From Poecilobothrus nobilitatus (Eukaryota; Arthropoda; Insecta; Diptera; Dolichopodidae): a stretch of DNA of 64,000 nucleotides. The notes beneath the pieces are model-generated. The model was given only the letters and a program-made list of their open reading frames with translations, was not told the DNA's origin and did not search any database. Positions 10,721-23,905 of the stretch are shown here, one piece after another; positions within the stretch are counted from its first letter, which is position 1; each line of letters opens with the position of its first letter. A program made the translations under genes and the position numbers. The stretch covers positions 3,720,001 through 3,784,000 of the forward strand of contig OX352773.1 of NCBI GenBank assembly GCA_947095535.1, in the 5' to 3' direction.

Positions 10721-13700
10721 ATAAAATTTTAATACATTTTCCTAATAAACATTTACCTATACTTTAAAATCTAATAGAAAAATGTAATAATAATCAATTT
10801 GTTTTTTTTTTTTTTTTTTTAATAGTAATTTAAAATTATTAATATTTGTTAATTATTAGCTAGCTAATATACATATAATGCGAAAATTTATTATTTAAAA
10901 AAAATGGGCGCGATTTTAATTAATTGATTAAGAATTAATTTAAAATATGTATTTTTTATTTTTGTATTTTATTTACTTCCCAAACAATATCATATATTCT
11001 CATGCATATATCAATAAAATTGTAAGAAAAATAAAAAGTTGATTAAATTTTAATAAATATTTCTTTTAGACTTAAACAAACATGAACTGCAATATTTACT
11101 GACAATAAAAGGTTCTTAAGTTAAAACTAAATATCTCTGTCTTAAAAACGAAATAAATTTAAAGATAAATTTGTTTTTTTTTTAAAACTTTAGTTATAAT
11201 GTTATTAAATAAAAAAAATATTTGGGTGGTTTTAAAATTATTAAATTCTGTTTTTAAATTACATTAATACGAAAAACAAAAACAGATTAATTATATAAAT
11301 CCGTCCTATTAAATTCAAGAATTTTAAAAAAGTTTCCTTGACTACTTATTTAATTAAATATTTCATTATTCTTTCGTTTATATCATATTAAATTAAGTAC
11401 TAATTAATATTTACTTACATATATTTTTTTAAACAATATATAAATACATAATACATATATAATGTAAATATTTTTATATATATATTTGTATGAGTATATA
11501 ATTTTTTTAATTAAAATTGCTAATAATTATATATTGTTATATATCATAATTAGTTGTAAATTTTTTTTTTTTTTACATTTTATTCTTTTCTAGCACACAA
11601 CAATGTATCTTAATATATTTTATATACAATGTTTCTACACATGTAAATAGATAGGGGAAATTTTTTAGACGCATGTTAAAAAAACATTATTAATACATAA
11701 TAATTGTATTATAATTTATTCGAAAGAAATATTTAATTAATTTTTGTGATTTTAAAAATATAAATTAAAAGGGATATTTCAACAGAACATAAGGTTGAAA
11801 TATTAAAATTAATTAATTACAATTTTTGTTTTTTGCAACATTACAATAATTATTGAAAAAATACGAAATGATTCAACCTTTCAATTTTGGGTGTGGAAAA
11901 ACTGCATGCGAAAACCAAGAAGAAATTTTTTTTTTTTTTATTCTTTTTTAGTTGAAAAAAAAAAACGGATGAAATGCGCAAAGTATTTTTAAGTAGAGCG
12001 TGACCCTGACCACATCCTGCACCACATAATTAGTATCATAATTTATAATTAATTTTTTGTTTTTAGTTTTAATGTTTTAATTTTTGTCTTTTTTAGGTTT
12101 GAAATAAATTGTTTTTCTAGAAGTAATTATAGAATAAAATTCAAATATAAATTTATAAAAATAAATAATTGTTATTATAATTTCCTGGAAGTGAAAATTA
12201 AAAAAAAAAAAAAAAAACTTTAAATACCACTAAGGGAAAGTCTTAATATTTTAATGAATCAGTCAGATAAATATAAAATTTAGAATTTAATTTATAGAAA
12301 TTGTTTTTATTTGACACAAGTTTCTAAATAGAAATTATGTATTTTCTACAGACCCTAAATGATTTAATATTAAAAAATATTGACATGAAATATGTGTTAC
12401 TAAAGAATACAACCAGAAAGTATGTATAATTCGTGATAAAAAAAGGAATTTTGATTTTTAATGACTTAAATAGGCAGTGAGACACACCCTCAACACCTCA
12501 AACCCTCTTGCCTTAAATCATAAAATTGTTTTAAAGGAAAGAGAAAACGTTTCTGATAAATACTTTTGTGCGGCTTGGCTGAATATAGGATCAAAAAAAA
12601 AAGTCACTTCATTACATAATCGAATAAAAAGTAGAATACTTTGTAATATTTTAGAGTATATATTGATAAAAAATTATACGTATAACAAATTTTATATAAC
12701 TGTTATATAACAAATTTTTCATTACTTTTAATGTTACAATTAATTTAATTTTAAATTTATATGATCTAGAATCTAAATATGTATTAAGTATTTTATTTAA
12801 ATTCACCTAAGTCATTTTTAATACAAGCACTTCAAGGATTATTTTAGTTTTATTAACACCCTTAAAAAACATGAACCTTTAATTTAATCAAATTAAAGGT
12901 AAATTTGTAACAAAAATGTGAAATAAATTATAATTTTTTTTTTACTCATTATCTATACCATCTGATTATCACCAAAATAAAGTTACCTAATTACACATAC
13001 ATATATATAGTATAGAAGAAAAAACAAACAATTTAAATGTTAAACCATTACAAAAATATAATTGTATAGATTATTATTAAATAATAAAACAACAAAATTC
13101 TTTTAGCCAGTTTCTGTAATTGGTCACATAATCGTTTTTGTTTTTTGTTCATTTTTAACTATTCCAGCAACATTGTTTATTATATTTCTCTTAAATTGTT
13201 TATAAAGTTGATTAAAAAAAAAAAAAAAAAAAACAAAAACAAACAAAATTATTATATCGTGATACTTTTTAAGCTTTAATAAAAATTTAATTAAACTTGT
13301 TTTATTAATTTTTAATTATTTTTAATCATTTAAAATGCAATTATTAATAAATAAAATACCAATAATCAGTTTTTAATTATAAACTGTCTATATTTATAAT
13401 TAACTACATATATATACATACATAATATATAGGTACTTTGTTTATCAGCAAACATTTTCATTACTAATAAACAAGATTATACAATTTATATCTACATATA
13501 TGTATGTATGTATATAAGTTTTAATAAAGTTCAAAATATTTAATTAATTAATAATTTTGATTTATAGCAACATTGTATATTAATCTAAAAAAAAAAAAAA
13601 CAAAAAAAATAATTATAATTTGTAATTAAGAATTACATATATATATATATATAAATATATATTTATATGTATATATATATATATATATAGTTAGGAAAAT

Positions 13701-13775
13701 GTCTATTTATTAATTAATTAGCTTTGGAAAAATACAGCGTTGACAATTAATAAATTAATTATATACATATATATA

Positions 13776-13809
<34 letters not shown>

Positions 13810-14302
13810 GGCAAAAAAATAACGACACATAAAAAAAAAATTATAATTTCAAAATAGGTCAAAATTAAAAGTCAATTATATTAAATACATACAATATAAT
13901 TCTTTGTATTTTAATGCTATAATTTAACTCAATTCTAAATTGCATTTTTATGATACATATACTATAATGGATATACATATAATATGTAAATTATTAAATA
14001 ATTTTTAAATTATAATAAAATAGTTTAAATTAAACATTAGCAATATAAAAATTATTTTGTATATTATTATGTATATATATAAAGAAAATTATTAAAATAC
14101 ATTGAATTGTTTAAGAAGGTGAAAAATTATAATACCTGTAAGTGTGAAGGATTAATATAATTAACTAGTCCTGAAATTCGTCAAATGACGGAAATAAAAT
14201 AAATCGTATAGTTTTTTTTTTCTTTCACTAGACTTACTAATTCCGAATTTAAGAAAAATACTAATTTACTTTTTAGCATTTTTTTATTTATACAGATCAA
14301 AG
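10721..14302. other. AT-rich noncoding DNA with AT microsatellites
   Basis: Contains AT arrays (about 13637-13690 and 13778-13805), A/T homopolymers and ACATATAT simple sequence. A small less AT-rich patch at 11988-12030 (GACCCTGACCACATCCTGCA) is unexplained. The 77-codon frame at 12477-12710 has a fairly mixed composition in its first 45 residues but no motif I recognise and no splice context. I do not call it a gene. Confidence 0.6.
13778..13805. repeat. AT dinucleotide array
   Basis: Uninterrupted TA repeat. Similar arrays lie at 22474-22501, 25998-26029, 30681-30701 and 30824-30845. Confidence 0.9.
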
Positions 14303-14785
14303 CGTTTTAGCACATTTTCAAAAACAAAATTTTTTGACAGGAAATATTTTAAGCTTACATCTTATATATATATACTTAATATGTAAAATGTAAGTTTTAT
14401 ACAACATAAAACCATAATTCTTCTAAATTTTTGATGCTCCTTACAGAACATTTCAATCAGACTCTTGAACCTTGCAAGAGAAAAATCTTTGGGAATTAGC
14501 ATAAGTTTGCTTCAGAAAAAGTTTTCTATTTCCTTCTGAACAAAAAGTTTTAGAGGCCAAAAATTTAATATGTTATTATATTTTTACATGTGTTAACGAG
14601 ATTCCTTATTTATATACAATTTCCTTAAAATTGAGGAAAGTATCTCATGATTTTTTACAATTTTTGTTTACAGAAAAAAATTTTTATGCAAAAGAAGTAT
14701 AATTCTAATATCTTTTTATTGTCTTTTCGAAAACGTGTGCCTTTAAAAACTTTTAAAACTGATTTTTTATACACCCTTGTTTTGA
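14303..14785 (+). mobile_element. Old, internally shortened HINE copy
   Basis: Starts CGTTTTAGCACATTTTCAAA and ends AAACGTGTGCCTTTAAAAAC with CACCCTTGTTTTGAA, matching both ends of the HINE family. Inside are diverged pieces (CTTGAACCTTGCAAGAGAAA; AATTAGCATAAGTTTGCTTC) of the AGAAAGAAC...AATTAGTATAAGTTT block. It is clearly older than the neighbouring truncated copy at 15013-15607. Confidence 0.6.
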
Positions 14786-15012
14786 ATTTCTATTAAATAC
14801 GCATAGTATTTTTTTGTCTTCAATTAGAAAAAATTCACAGTGTAATAAAGTAAAATTTGTGAACGTCAAAATCATTATGGTTTGTCTCCAATTAATTGCA
14901 TCACTATTTCACAAACATGTAATTTATAGAAAAATAGGTAAAGATAAAGTGTCCAGAAAATTGGGATTGATAAAAATAAATAAAATTAAAAAAAGAAAAT
15001 GAAGAAAAATCT

Positions 15013-15607
15013 CATATATATCTCAGGCTCTGCGTAATAGTTTTGCAATCTAAAACCGCTAGAAGACCGGAAATTTTATTATCTATATAAAATAATATCA
15101 AAATTATGTAATATTTTGTAATTTACGATTTAAATTTGCCGTTATGTGAAAACCACATTTTGCATGAAATTTCTTTTTTCATAACTCCGGCACCCCTTTA
15201 GATAGGAACCTGAAATTTTGAGACAAGAAAGAACTTTTAGAATTAGTATAAGTTTCCTCAGAAAATTTTTTGGTAACACCCCCTCTTTAAGTTATTACGC
15301 TTCAAAAATTGAAAATTTGCTATTTTTAGACACCTGTAACTTAGGCACCTGTACAAATTTTTCTGCGGCAAGACATGAAAATTAAAGGTTCAATAATATA
15401 TTTTTACGTGTGTTAACGGCTTTTCTTAGTTATATAGGATTTCGGACTTACGGCCCCTCAAAATTTCAAAAATGTCCTATTTTCATATTTTTTCTTATTA
15501 CATGAAATTTTCAAATTTTTGTGTAAGTCACACTTCTAAACAGTTTGTATTGAGTTTTGGAAATGTGCGCTTTTAAAAACCGTTGGTTTACATTCTACCT
15601 TGTTTTT
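15013..15607 (+). mobile_element. 5'-truncated HINE copy
   Basis: Nearly identical to about 10140-10720 of copy 2 and to the corresponding part of copy 1, from TATATCTCAGGCTCTGCGTA to the terminal ACATTCTACCTTGTTTTT. The first half, including the GTCC array, is absent. Low divergence implies that it is younger than the 14303-14785 copy just upstream. Confidence 0.75.
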
Positions 15608-18600
15608 AATATAGTACATTGAACACATTTATACAAACAAAATTACCATTGATTTTAACCATTTACGCATTTAAAACTATTTATGAATAAAAGTTTATGG
15701 TAAAAAAATAAAGGAGAGATCAAGACTATAAAACTTATAATTCCATACAATAAAAAATTTAAGTATACACTGGAGAAATCCTATATCTCAGAATCATTAG
15801 GTAGTGAATTTTTTTTTATTTGTTTATTTTGAACGTTATTATTTATTTTACCATCAAATTTTAGTTACAAATTTAAATCTTGCGCATTTTCTGCTATCAT
15901 ATATATCTATCATATAAAAACAAAATCGGATATAATATGTATACTATAAAAGAATTTACTTATACAGGTACACAAAAGAGAACACCTAATTTCCAATTTT
16001 AGTCTTGGAGTCTTGCATGTAAAATATAAAAGACATTAAAAGTATATATATGAAACCGTAAGATGTACCATTAGTTAGTTATATAATGTCATATATAGAT
16101 ATATGATTTTATGTATACTTATGAATATAACAAAACTTTTTTGTGATTTAAAAGTTTATTACGGCTTTTTCTTTTGAAACCCGAAAATAATTTATATTTG
16201 TTTTATTAAAACATTTGTATTTTCATAAAATTTTTTCAAGGACCTTCATATCGGTTTAATAAATATTAAAGAATGATAATGATTTAACATTAAAATATTT
16301 CATCACTTTCACAAACTCTAGATTTTGTATTCTGCGTCCTGTCTAGTTCATAAAAGAAATTATAAAAGAAAAAAAAAAATCCCTTAAATATTCTTTAACA
16401 TTCTTACCAACTTTGACAAGTAAAAAAATTTTCTCAAAATTCCACAAATTATAAATTTTAATAAGAATAAAAAACACGAGACCATAAAAAAATTCCAAAA
16501 ACAAAAATTTTCCTTTTTAAGTTTAATATTTTATCAAATTAAAAATAATTAAATACGTTTTCACAACATTTTTTTTTTGGTTTTGTTGCTTTTAAGAAAA
16601 AAATGTAAATGTATTGGTTAATAATATTTTGCGGTATGTTGACAATTTATGTGGTACATTGATTTAGGTAATTTCCGTTTACAAATATTATTATTAATAT
16701 AATATTATTAAAAAAATGCGTACAAAAGTAACTATAATTAAACAAAAAAAAAAAATATAAAAATAAGAAAAGGAAAAAAAAAATTAAACATAAAATTCAG
16801 TACTTATTAACTACATTGAATAATCGTATTAAATTATTTAATTTTTTTTTTTTTTTTTTATATTTATTTTTTACTTAATTATAATTACATACATGGGATA
16901 TTATTCATTTATACATGTTCATTATATAAATATATATATGCCAAGCATACATATATGTATAACAATAAGAGATATTATTCTCTGTCTCTTTCTTTAATTT
17001 CGGTAATAATTTTTTTTTTACTCTTCAACCAGATATGTCTTTTAAAAACATAACTTTTAAATCATTAAAAATCATGAATATTACGTATTAAATATTTCAT
17101 TTAATAGTTTTTAGAGTTACCATTCCTTCGAAAAATTAAAACTGTATATTAAAATTTTTATTCGAAATTGTAAAATTAGAAGCGGATGAGCTGAGAAACA
17201 AATTTTTATTTCAAAATTCGATTCAACGCAAATTTGTATTAAATTAAATTGATCACAACTTTATAATGCTTAATCAAAAATCTAATTTTTACTAAACTTC
17301 TAATTTGGCTTAATACTAGATTACAGATTGTGTTTTAATAAAAAAAACAGTTGTATTTTAGTAATTTTTGCAATGTAACAGTGTTAAATGAAGTCAGCTT
17401 GTTCAGTACAGATATTGGATCAAATCCGATGCAAATCAAAGAAACTTTTAATTTATTTCAAATATACAACTCAATATAATTCAATATTTACGGGCTTGTG
17501 TTAAACCAAGTGTCTAGTCAAGTTTTGGGTCAAGCTATAATTGCCCTAATTGAATAAAATTAGGTTTTAGGTCAAGCTATAGTATTGTGATCAATTTTAT
17601 TTAAACTTACGTTGATTCACTTTTTTGGCTCGTTCGAATTTTTTCCTTTCAGGTTCCATATATGTTTCAGTATTTACTGTCTTCTCAGTATTTAATAAAT
17701 TCTGACGTCTTTATTCAAAAATTTAATTTTTAAATAGAATGTTAAATCCAGTTTCAAAGCCAAATGATTTTTTAATTATCGAAATGATAACCATAACTAT
17801 CCTTAACCATAATTTACTTTATTCAAAATTTTCAATTTGCTTTCTATGTTAGATGGTAACTTTAACTAATGTCCAATTTTTTAGACTTGAACGAAATCTT
17901 TTAATTTCTCATTTTTGTTTTTCTTTTCTTTTCTTTTCTCATTTTGTTTTTTTTTATTTTTTCTTAACGATAATTTTTTAATCATAATCAATTAAAATAT
18001 TCTTATAAGATAATTAAAAGTAATTATAGCAATGAGCAAAAAAGTAAAAAAAAAAAAAAACAAAAAACAAAAAAAAAGTAATCATTTAAGAAAATTACAT
18101 TAAAAATTATTATTATATACACATTCGTATAATATTATAATACGAGCAGAGTAGTCGTATATACTCACAGTCGTAACTCGTAATATGAAAATGTATAACG
18201 TAAATGTGAATTGCAAACGTACAATACAAAATAACGATCGAAACGATATGAAATGACGAACGATACACAAGCGATAATGATAAACAAAAAACAAGAACAA
18301 CTTATAAATAACAATAATAACATTTAATTTTTATTTGTTACAGTTTAAAATTTATATGTATGTATGTATAAATTTTAAGTCGTTTATTATATGAACGACA
18401 AAATATATTTTATAAGATATTTTTAATATATGTATTTTATTATGCTTGACCATTCGATTTAGTATGTATAGTTAGTTTTTACTTATTGTAAAATTTATCA
18501 AACGACCATAGACTGTCATAAAACCACAGCAAGTTTTATTTGTTTTTTTGTTTTTTTTTTGTTTGGTGCTAACAAAATTATAAAATGTTTTATACATTGT

Positions 18601-18929
18601 ATACACATATGGTGTTCATTATTCGATGTATCTATCTGATCAATGATCTCAAATCTTTTACCATTTAAGGTATTTTTAAACACATTCAAATTATAAAACA
18701 AATAGACAAAAAAAAAAAACTTAAAATAAATTAAAAAAAAATTAAATTAAAGAAGAATTAGTCAGTAATATTAAGTATGGACTGCGATAGATTTAAATTG
18801 ATTTTTGTTTCTAAAGATATTCAATATGTAATGTTAAATTTAAGTTTATAATATGATTTGTAGGGTTTATGGATGTCAGTCTAATATACATAATATGTAG
18901 CTTTGAAATATTTAGAGAATACTTGATAC
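15608..18929. other. AT-rich noncoding DNA; one weak exon candidate
   Basis: Mostly homopolymer-rich sequence, with a TTTTC run at 17929-17940. The only coding-like stretch is the minus-strand segment ending at 17611, listed separately. Frames at 18100-18300 and 18516-18701 are not convincing. Confidence 0.6.
17611..17690 (-). other. Weak candidate exon end (splice donor with open frame)
   Basis: On the minus strand an open frame ending NTETYMEPERKKFERAKKV-NQ runs directly into a GTAAGT donor (donor GT at 17609-17610). Its composition (E, K, R, T) is less AT-driven than surrounding frames. The 5' boundary is unclear, since no strong pyrimidine tract precedes any AG there, and the unspliced frame is only about 38 codons, which chance can produce. 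On the opposite strand the same place has a good acceptor (TTTTTTCCTTTCAG at 17640-17652). The protein is not recognised. Confidence 0.22.
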
Positions 18930-19665
18930 ATTATTTATTTATTTATTATTTATTTATTTCTTAAACAAGATTTGTACAAAGAATATAAAAACTTTTTATA
19001 TAAAATTAGGAAAATTATTACAAACATCAACCCATTATACTTTAGCTGAAGGCGAGTTGAATTAAACAAACAAAATAATAGGTACAAATGATTATTATAT
19101 ATATATATACTGTATACATGCATACATACGTATAATAAAGTAGGCAATATGATTTCAAGATGAAGTGACATGTGTCAAATGGAGTAGCATAAAAGTTAAC
19201 GTTTGTAAAAATTGATTACGTAGTCGAGTGCTTTCCTTTTAAAAACTTGAAACGAGGTACAGGAACGAGGTATATGTTCTGGAAGTTTGTCAAATACCAG
19301 GTAACAAACTCTGTAATTATAATATTATGGTGTGTAATTTTCTAGTATACAATTATAATACTAACCGTGTAAGAGTTTGTTTCTTCATAGCACTTCAATG
19401 TAGCACTGGAAAGGCTCTCATACTTGTACATAATTTTCATGGCCTTAATGAGAATTCTGTCACATTTGTTAAGCAAGAATTATGAGCATGAGCACCAGTT
19501 GACAATATCGTACCGAATATGGAAGGTAATATAGGTATTTATCAGAAACTTAGCTGCACTCGTCGATAATGTAACGCTATTTCTTCTTATTGCACCAAGT
19601 ATAGGAAACTATTTTGGATATGATACTTTCGACATGATTGTTCCAGTTTAGATTATGTATTTATG
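18930..19665 (-). pseudogene. Decayed 3' end of a non-LTR retrotransposon (Jockey-type RT tail)
   Basis: Conceptual minus-strand translation with frameshifts gives segments typical of the region after the RT palm in insect LINEs. In order these are NLNWNNHVESIISKI, LGAIRRNSVTLSTSAAKFL, INTY...YDIVNW, NKCDRILIKAMKIMYKYES and YLVFDKLPEHIPRS. They end TSFQVFKRKALDYVINFYKR with a stop at 19196-19198. A 3' untranslated region of about 235 bases follows and finishes in an AAATA-type tail (18930-18960), the usual LINE 3' end. At least two frameshifts and internal stops make it non-functional. It is 5'-truncated, lacking the catalytic palm. LINE identity is well supported; the exact clade is inference. 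Confidence 0.75.
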
Positions 19666-21050
19666 TATCTAACTTTGTAAATACCATAGATTTGTAATTA
19701 TGGATGCATTTTAAAGTAATAGTATATTTATTATTAATAACAGAATATTTATTTCTCAGATCCTGATAAAGGGATAGGCACTTATATTTAAAGAATTCTT
19801 AAAAACTAATACATTTTATGATATGTTAAAAATTATAGTTAGTTAAGCTTTAGAGTTTAATATTTATAATAGGTATATTGTTTTTCAAAATTATCAGAGT
19901 CAGAGAAATCTTTTATAAAATAAAAAATTTTGTTGGCTATAATAGATTAATTTTCATTATTGCTTAGATACATATATTTGCTTTACACCAGAACATTAAA
20001 TGAAAATAATACAATCTAAAAATATAACAGCACTATATATATACAGATACCTTATAATTACAAGGTATACTTATTTATAACTTTTTTAAATATAATTTAT
20101 TAAATAATTAAACTATATTATGATCTTTAAGAGCAAAACCAGTAGTGTAATTATTCCCGACTACAAAATGAGCAAGAGATTTATTTTATTATTATTATTT
20201 TGTTTTTCAAACTAATTTAAATTAATAAAAAAAAATAAAATACTTGTTCGTTAAGTTTTTAAAGTCATTATAAATTTAATTTAACGAAAATAAATTGTAA
20301 TAAATAATTACGATTCAAAAAAAAAAAAAATATATAATAATTATTAATATCTATTATAATATGTTACCAAAGAGGTAAAAGAATCTTAAGTATAATAAAT
20401 AAATATGTTTATTACTAGTACAGTTAACAAATTGATTAACTCAAAAAATTATTTTATATAAGTATGAAACATTTAATTAGAGCTCAAATGAGTTTTTCAT
20501 ATTTATTAAAAAAAAAACTATGAGAAATGATATTTTATTAACTTATAATATTATCCTAGATAAGTTATACGTGAATTGTTAAAAAAAATTATTATTTCGA
20601 AATATTTTAGTGATGGTAGGTTTTTTTATTTTTTAGATTAAGCCAAATGTTTTAAAACAGAGTCGTTGAATTCAACTTTTAACGTCTACAAGAGAATAAC
20701 GAATCAAAAATATATTTCTTTTTAAAAAAAAAAGAGTTAAGAGTGACGCTATTCAGAATAATCAATGATGACGATACTCAGAACAATCAATTTGTCATAA
20801 GTATAATTGTCAAATGTATATTTATCTCAACCAAAAGAAAAATTAGATAAATATGCTATCAATCAACAAATTATTTAAAATATTATTAAAATTCTTAGCA
20901 AATAAAAAGAAGGTACAGAAAAAGAAAATAAATTCAAGCAAACAAAAAAAAAATGGTCCAAGTGAATTAGACTTATTGTATACATTGCATACATAATATA
21001 AAATTGAAATAAAAAGTCACTATATGTAGTTAGTAGTGTGTGACGAATAT
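19666..21050. other. AT-rich noncoding DNA, no gene seen
   Basis: A-rich low-complexity sequence. Two near repeats (AGTGACGCTATTCAGAATAATCAATG / GATGACGATACTCAGAACAATCAATT, about 20740-20792) are the only local structure noticed. Confidence 0.6.
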
Positions 21051-21590
21051 CGGCGCACCTATCTTATTAAGATAGAAAGATATATACATTCGTTCGCTTC
21101 GGGGGTTTAATCATTAGCATCATAATACAAATTCTAGACAACATCCAATAATGAGACTGAATTATTACAAAAATTTGAGAGAATTACATCAACCGAATGC
21201 ATGTTGTAACGATTGATGACTTTGTCGTTGTTAGCAAAATAACATAATAATAGTAGGTGAAAGTCCTATCCTTTCCTACATAACTACCTTCTAGTCAATA
21301 TTAACTGCGTCGACAGTTGGATCTTTCATTCTATTATATTGATTAAAAGAGGCTGGTGAGTTTAGTCTAGTCATTAAAAATCTGACATTATACAAAGGTT
21401 GTGCATATGTTTCTAAAATGATTACACATTAACAATAATTATTAATAAACTTTTCTAAGCTACTTTATAGTATTGTATGGTAAGGTCCATTTATTGCAGC
21501 TCCAACGCACACTCTGACTTAGTTGAATGTTATAACATAAATAATTTTGAATGCAATCATTTATTAAGAATTATTTGTTTATTTGGTATT
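21051..21590. other. Less AT-rich unclassified block
   Basis: Visibly more complex than its surroundings, with TGTGACGAATATCGGCGCAC at its start, a palindrome CTATCTTA-T-TAAGATAG (21059-21075), GCGTCGACAGTTGG near 21307 and an AATAAA near 21443. A TGTGACG start and an internal AATAAA would fit a solo LTR. I could not find a matching CA end with a target-site duplication, so the class is open. Confidence 0.25.
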
Positions 21591-21604
21591 AATAATTTAT
21601 AAAA

Positions 21605-21700
21605 TGTGGTTTCTGTGACTTAATGGATAAGAAGTAAACGTAAGTAAGCTGTAAACAAAAAGAGAGTGTGGGTTCAAATACACGTCGTTAAAATAATTCC
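21605..21700 (+). mobile_element. tRNA-like SINE head, possible
   Basis: TGACTTAATGG (21616-21626) resembles a pol III A box, and GGTTCAAATAC (21671-21681) resembles a B box, at tRNA-like spacing. The acceptor ends do not pair, so this is not a tRNA gene. It differs from the SINE at 26518, and no tail or target-site duplication was found. Confidence 0.35.
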
Positions 21701-22473
21701 TGCTTACCACATTTACAGCCACATCTGGAAAGGAAAGGCTGTGTAATTTTCTTGTCATATTTAAATGGCAGGGGAATAGACTTAAAAAAAAATTCATATA
21801 ACCTCTGGAATAAAATTACAAAAGAAAACTTACAGAAACGATCTTCTCAATGAATATAAATGAAAATATGTAGATATAGTTAAACCAAGGGTTTTCCAAA
21901 ATCAAATTAAAGCATTTCCAAAGTAAGTTTATAACATATTTGGTGAAACCAGTTGTTTGTGACTGATCAAAAATTTGGCAATCTTTAGCGCTTGCCTGTC
22001 ATTAAAAATAATTAATTTAAAATAATAATAATAAAAAAAAAACAAATGCCTAATTATTATATCATAATTCGTTCAATTTCTATTTTATATTTACCTTAAC
22101 CAATTTTTTAAAAGCAATTCTAAATTTAAAAGTATAATAAAATAATTACCTATTTATTAACTTTATTTATATATTTTTTATTATTATTATTATTATTATT
22201 TTATATGGTACTAATAATATGTATATCAGTCACAGATCATTAATAAGTTATTAAAAAAATTAGTTTTTAAATTTTAAAGGTGTGTTGCAGTAGTTTAATT
22301 TATACGAAACAGTCAATCACCAGGTGTATCAATTCATATTAAATCGTAAATATACATATATATATATATATACATATGGATATGTATATGAAAAGATCAC
22401 AGAATCATTATATCAAATGTCAACAATTTTCTGCAATTTAGATATTGTCACTATATTTTGTCATATTTAAACC

Positions 22474-22508
<35 letters not shown>

Positions 22509-22895
22509 CAAATCAATCAACATTTTATGATAAATAGTTTTTTTTTCGGTTCATAATGAAACTTTATTTCGACCATAAAAAAAAAATTCACTAAATAAGT
22601 TTGACTTATTTGAAATAAATTGTGCAAATTATATCTAAAAAGTTTTGTTAATTTTATTATAATAATATTAATGTATTTTTTAATATTATGTATTATGTAT
22701 CATGATATAATTATAAAGTTTGTATAGATTAAATATTTTAAATAACCCATGAATTCTCTCCAAAATTAGTTAATAGTCAATTAATTAATAATAATGAAAT
22801 GGAACAGCTAAACAGCTCTGAATGCTGAAAATCAATGCTAAAAATTCGATAAGTTGTTGTGACTTTGTATTGCAGAAACATCATTAAATATTTTC
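21701..22895. other. AT-rich noncoding DNA with TTA and AT arrays
   Basis: TTA trinucleotide array at about 22178-22201 and AT array at 22474-22501. No gene recognised. The 66-codon minus-strand frame at 21597-21797 overlaps the SINE-like head and is spurious. Confidence 0.6.
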
Positions 22896-23827
22896 TAATC
22901 TATAATATAATACACAAGATGTTGGCGAGACCTTGCCAACATGTAAAAAAATATATTTTATATCTATAATAAAACACTCACACTGAATGTAAACTAAACT
23001 GGCAATGATGATATTTCTGTATATTTATTTAATAATTTAAAATTTTATTACCAAAGACACAAATTTTTGACTCAAAGTATTATCAAGAGACACAAACCGT
23101 TCATTAAAAATAAAAATAAATTTTGTAAATATTATTACGAGTGACCAAATTTTCCGCTAGATGTATTATCAGAGACACAAACCCTTCATTAAAAGTGAGT
23201 ACAGTCAAAAAAGGAAAAGTACATACTTAAAAAACACATTTTCAATCAAAATAAATTCAGCAAATTTTTAATTTTTAAATTTGACCGCTACGTCCATTAT
23301 GAACTGGTCGCAGCGGTAAATTAAAAATAAATTATTAATCTTCTGTTGGCATTTTCAATCTTTGTTTTGGAAAAAAAAAATAAAAATAGGTACTCTTAAT
23401 AAAATTAAAACGCCTGAAAGTGAAAAAGTGAGAGTGAGCAAAGTTTATAGTAAACCTCATATTTATAAGAAAAAAATAATAGGCCGATTTTATTCTTGAT
23501 TTTGTTTTCATTAGTATAAAAGCTGGTGAAAGCTTCGTAACGTACTTTAAAATAGTTTTGTTTATTTAGGTTGAAATTTAGATTTTTAAGCTAAATTTTC
23601 GGTAGAACTGGTATAACATAAAATATTCGAAATTTTTTTCTTAATATAAAATTCGGCTGACTTAAATAATTATATTTCATAACAAAAATCAGAAACTTAC
23701 TAAATATTATAGAAACGGATATTTTTCTTAAAAAAAAAAGAAAAAAATAACATAGAAAATATCATTTTAGAAGCCTTCTCTCACAAAAGATTCATAATTT
23801 TGTACTAATTTATTATTAGACCATTAA
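22896..23827. repeat. Direct duplication, unit A
   Basis: Matches 23906-24690 over its whole length with indels. Shared blocks include GACCTTGCCAACAT, CACTCACACTGAATGTAAAC, TCCATTATGAACTGGTCGCA and AGAAGCCTTCTCTCACAA. Unit A keeps a perfect 8-bp hairpin (ATGTTGGC / GCCAACAT, about 22919-22942) that is broken in unit B. Both carry an inverted repeat around ACCGCT...AGCGGT. Short TTATCAGAGACACAAA motifs recur. It is probably an unclassified transposon or satellite; no coding was found. Confidence 0.7.
23264..23333. repeat. Inverted repeat (AT arm plus ACCGCT/AGCGGT core)
   Basis: ACCGCTACG (23284-23292) pairs with CGCAGCGGT (23309-23317) at 8 of 9 positions, and AT-rich arms extend the stem outward. 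The equivalent in unit B is at about 24143-24213. Confidence 0.65.
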
Positions 23828-23905
23828 TAATATTGTTAGCCATGGAAAAAAAAAAGATTTATTAATCAGATCAGATAATATAATACCTGAAATTAATGAT
23901 TGAAT

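Noticed and set aside
11867..11995. Plus-strand frame starting MIQPFNFGCGKTACENQEE
   Set aside because: Attractive first 19 residues, but it then passes through a poly-T run and ends. There is no splice signal or conserved family.
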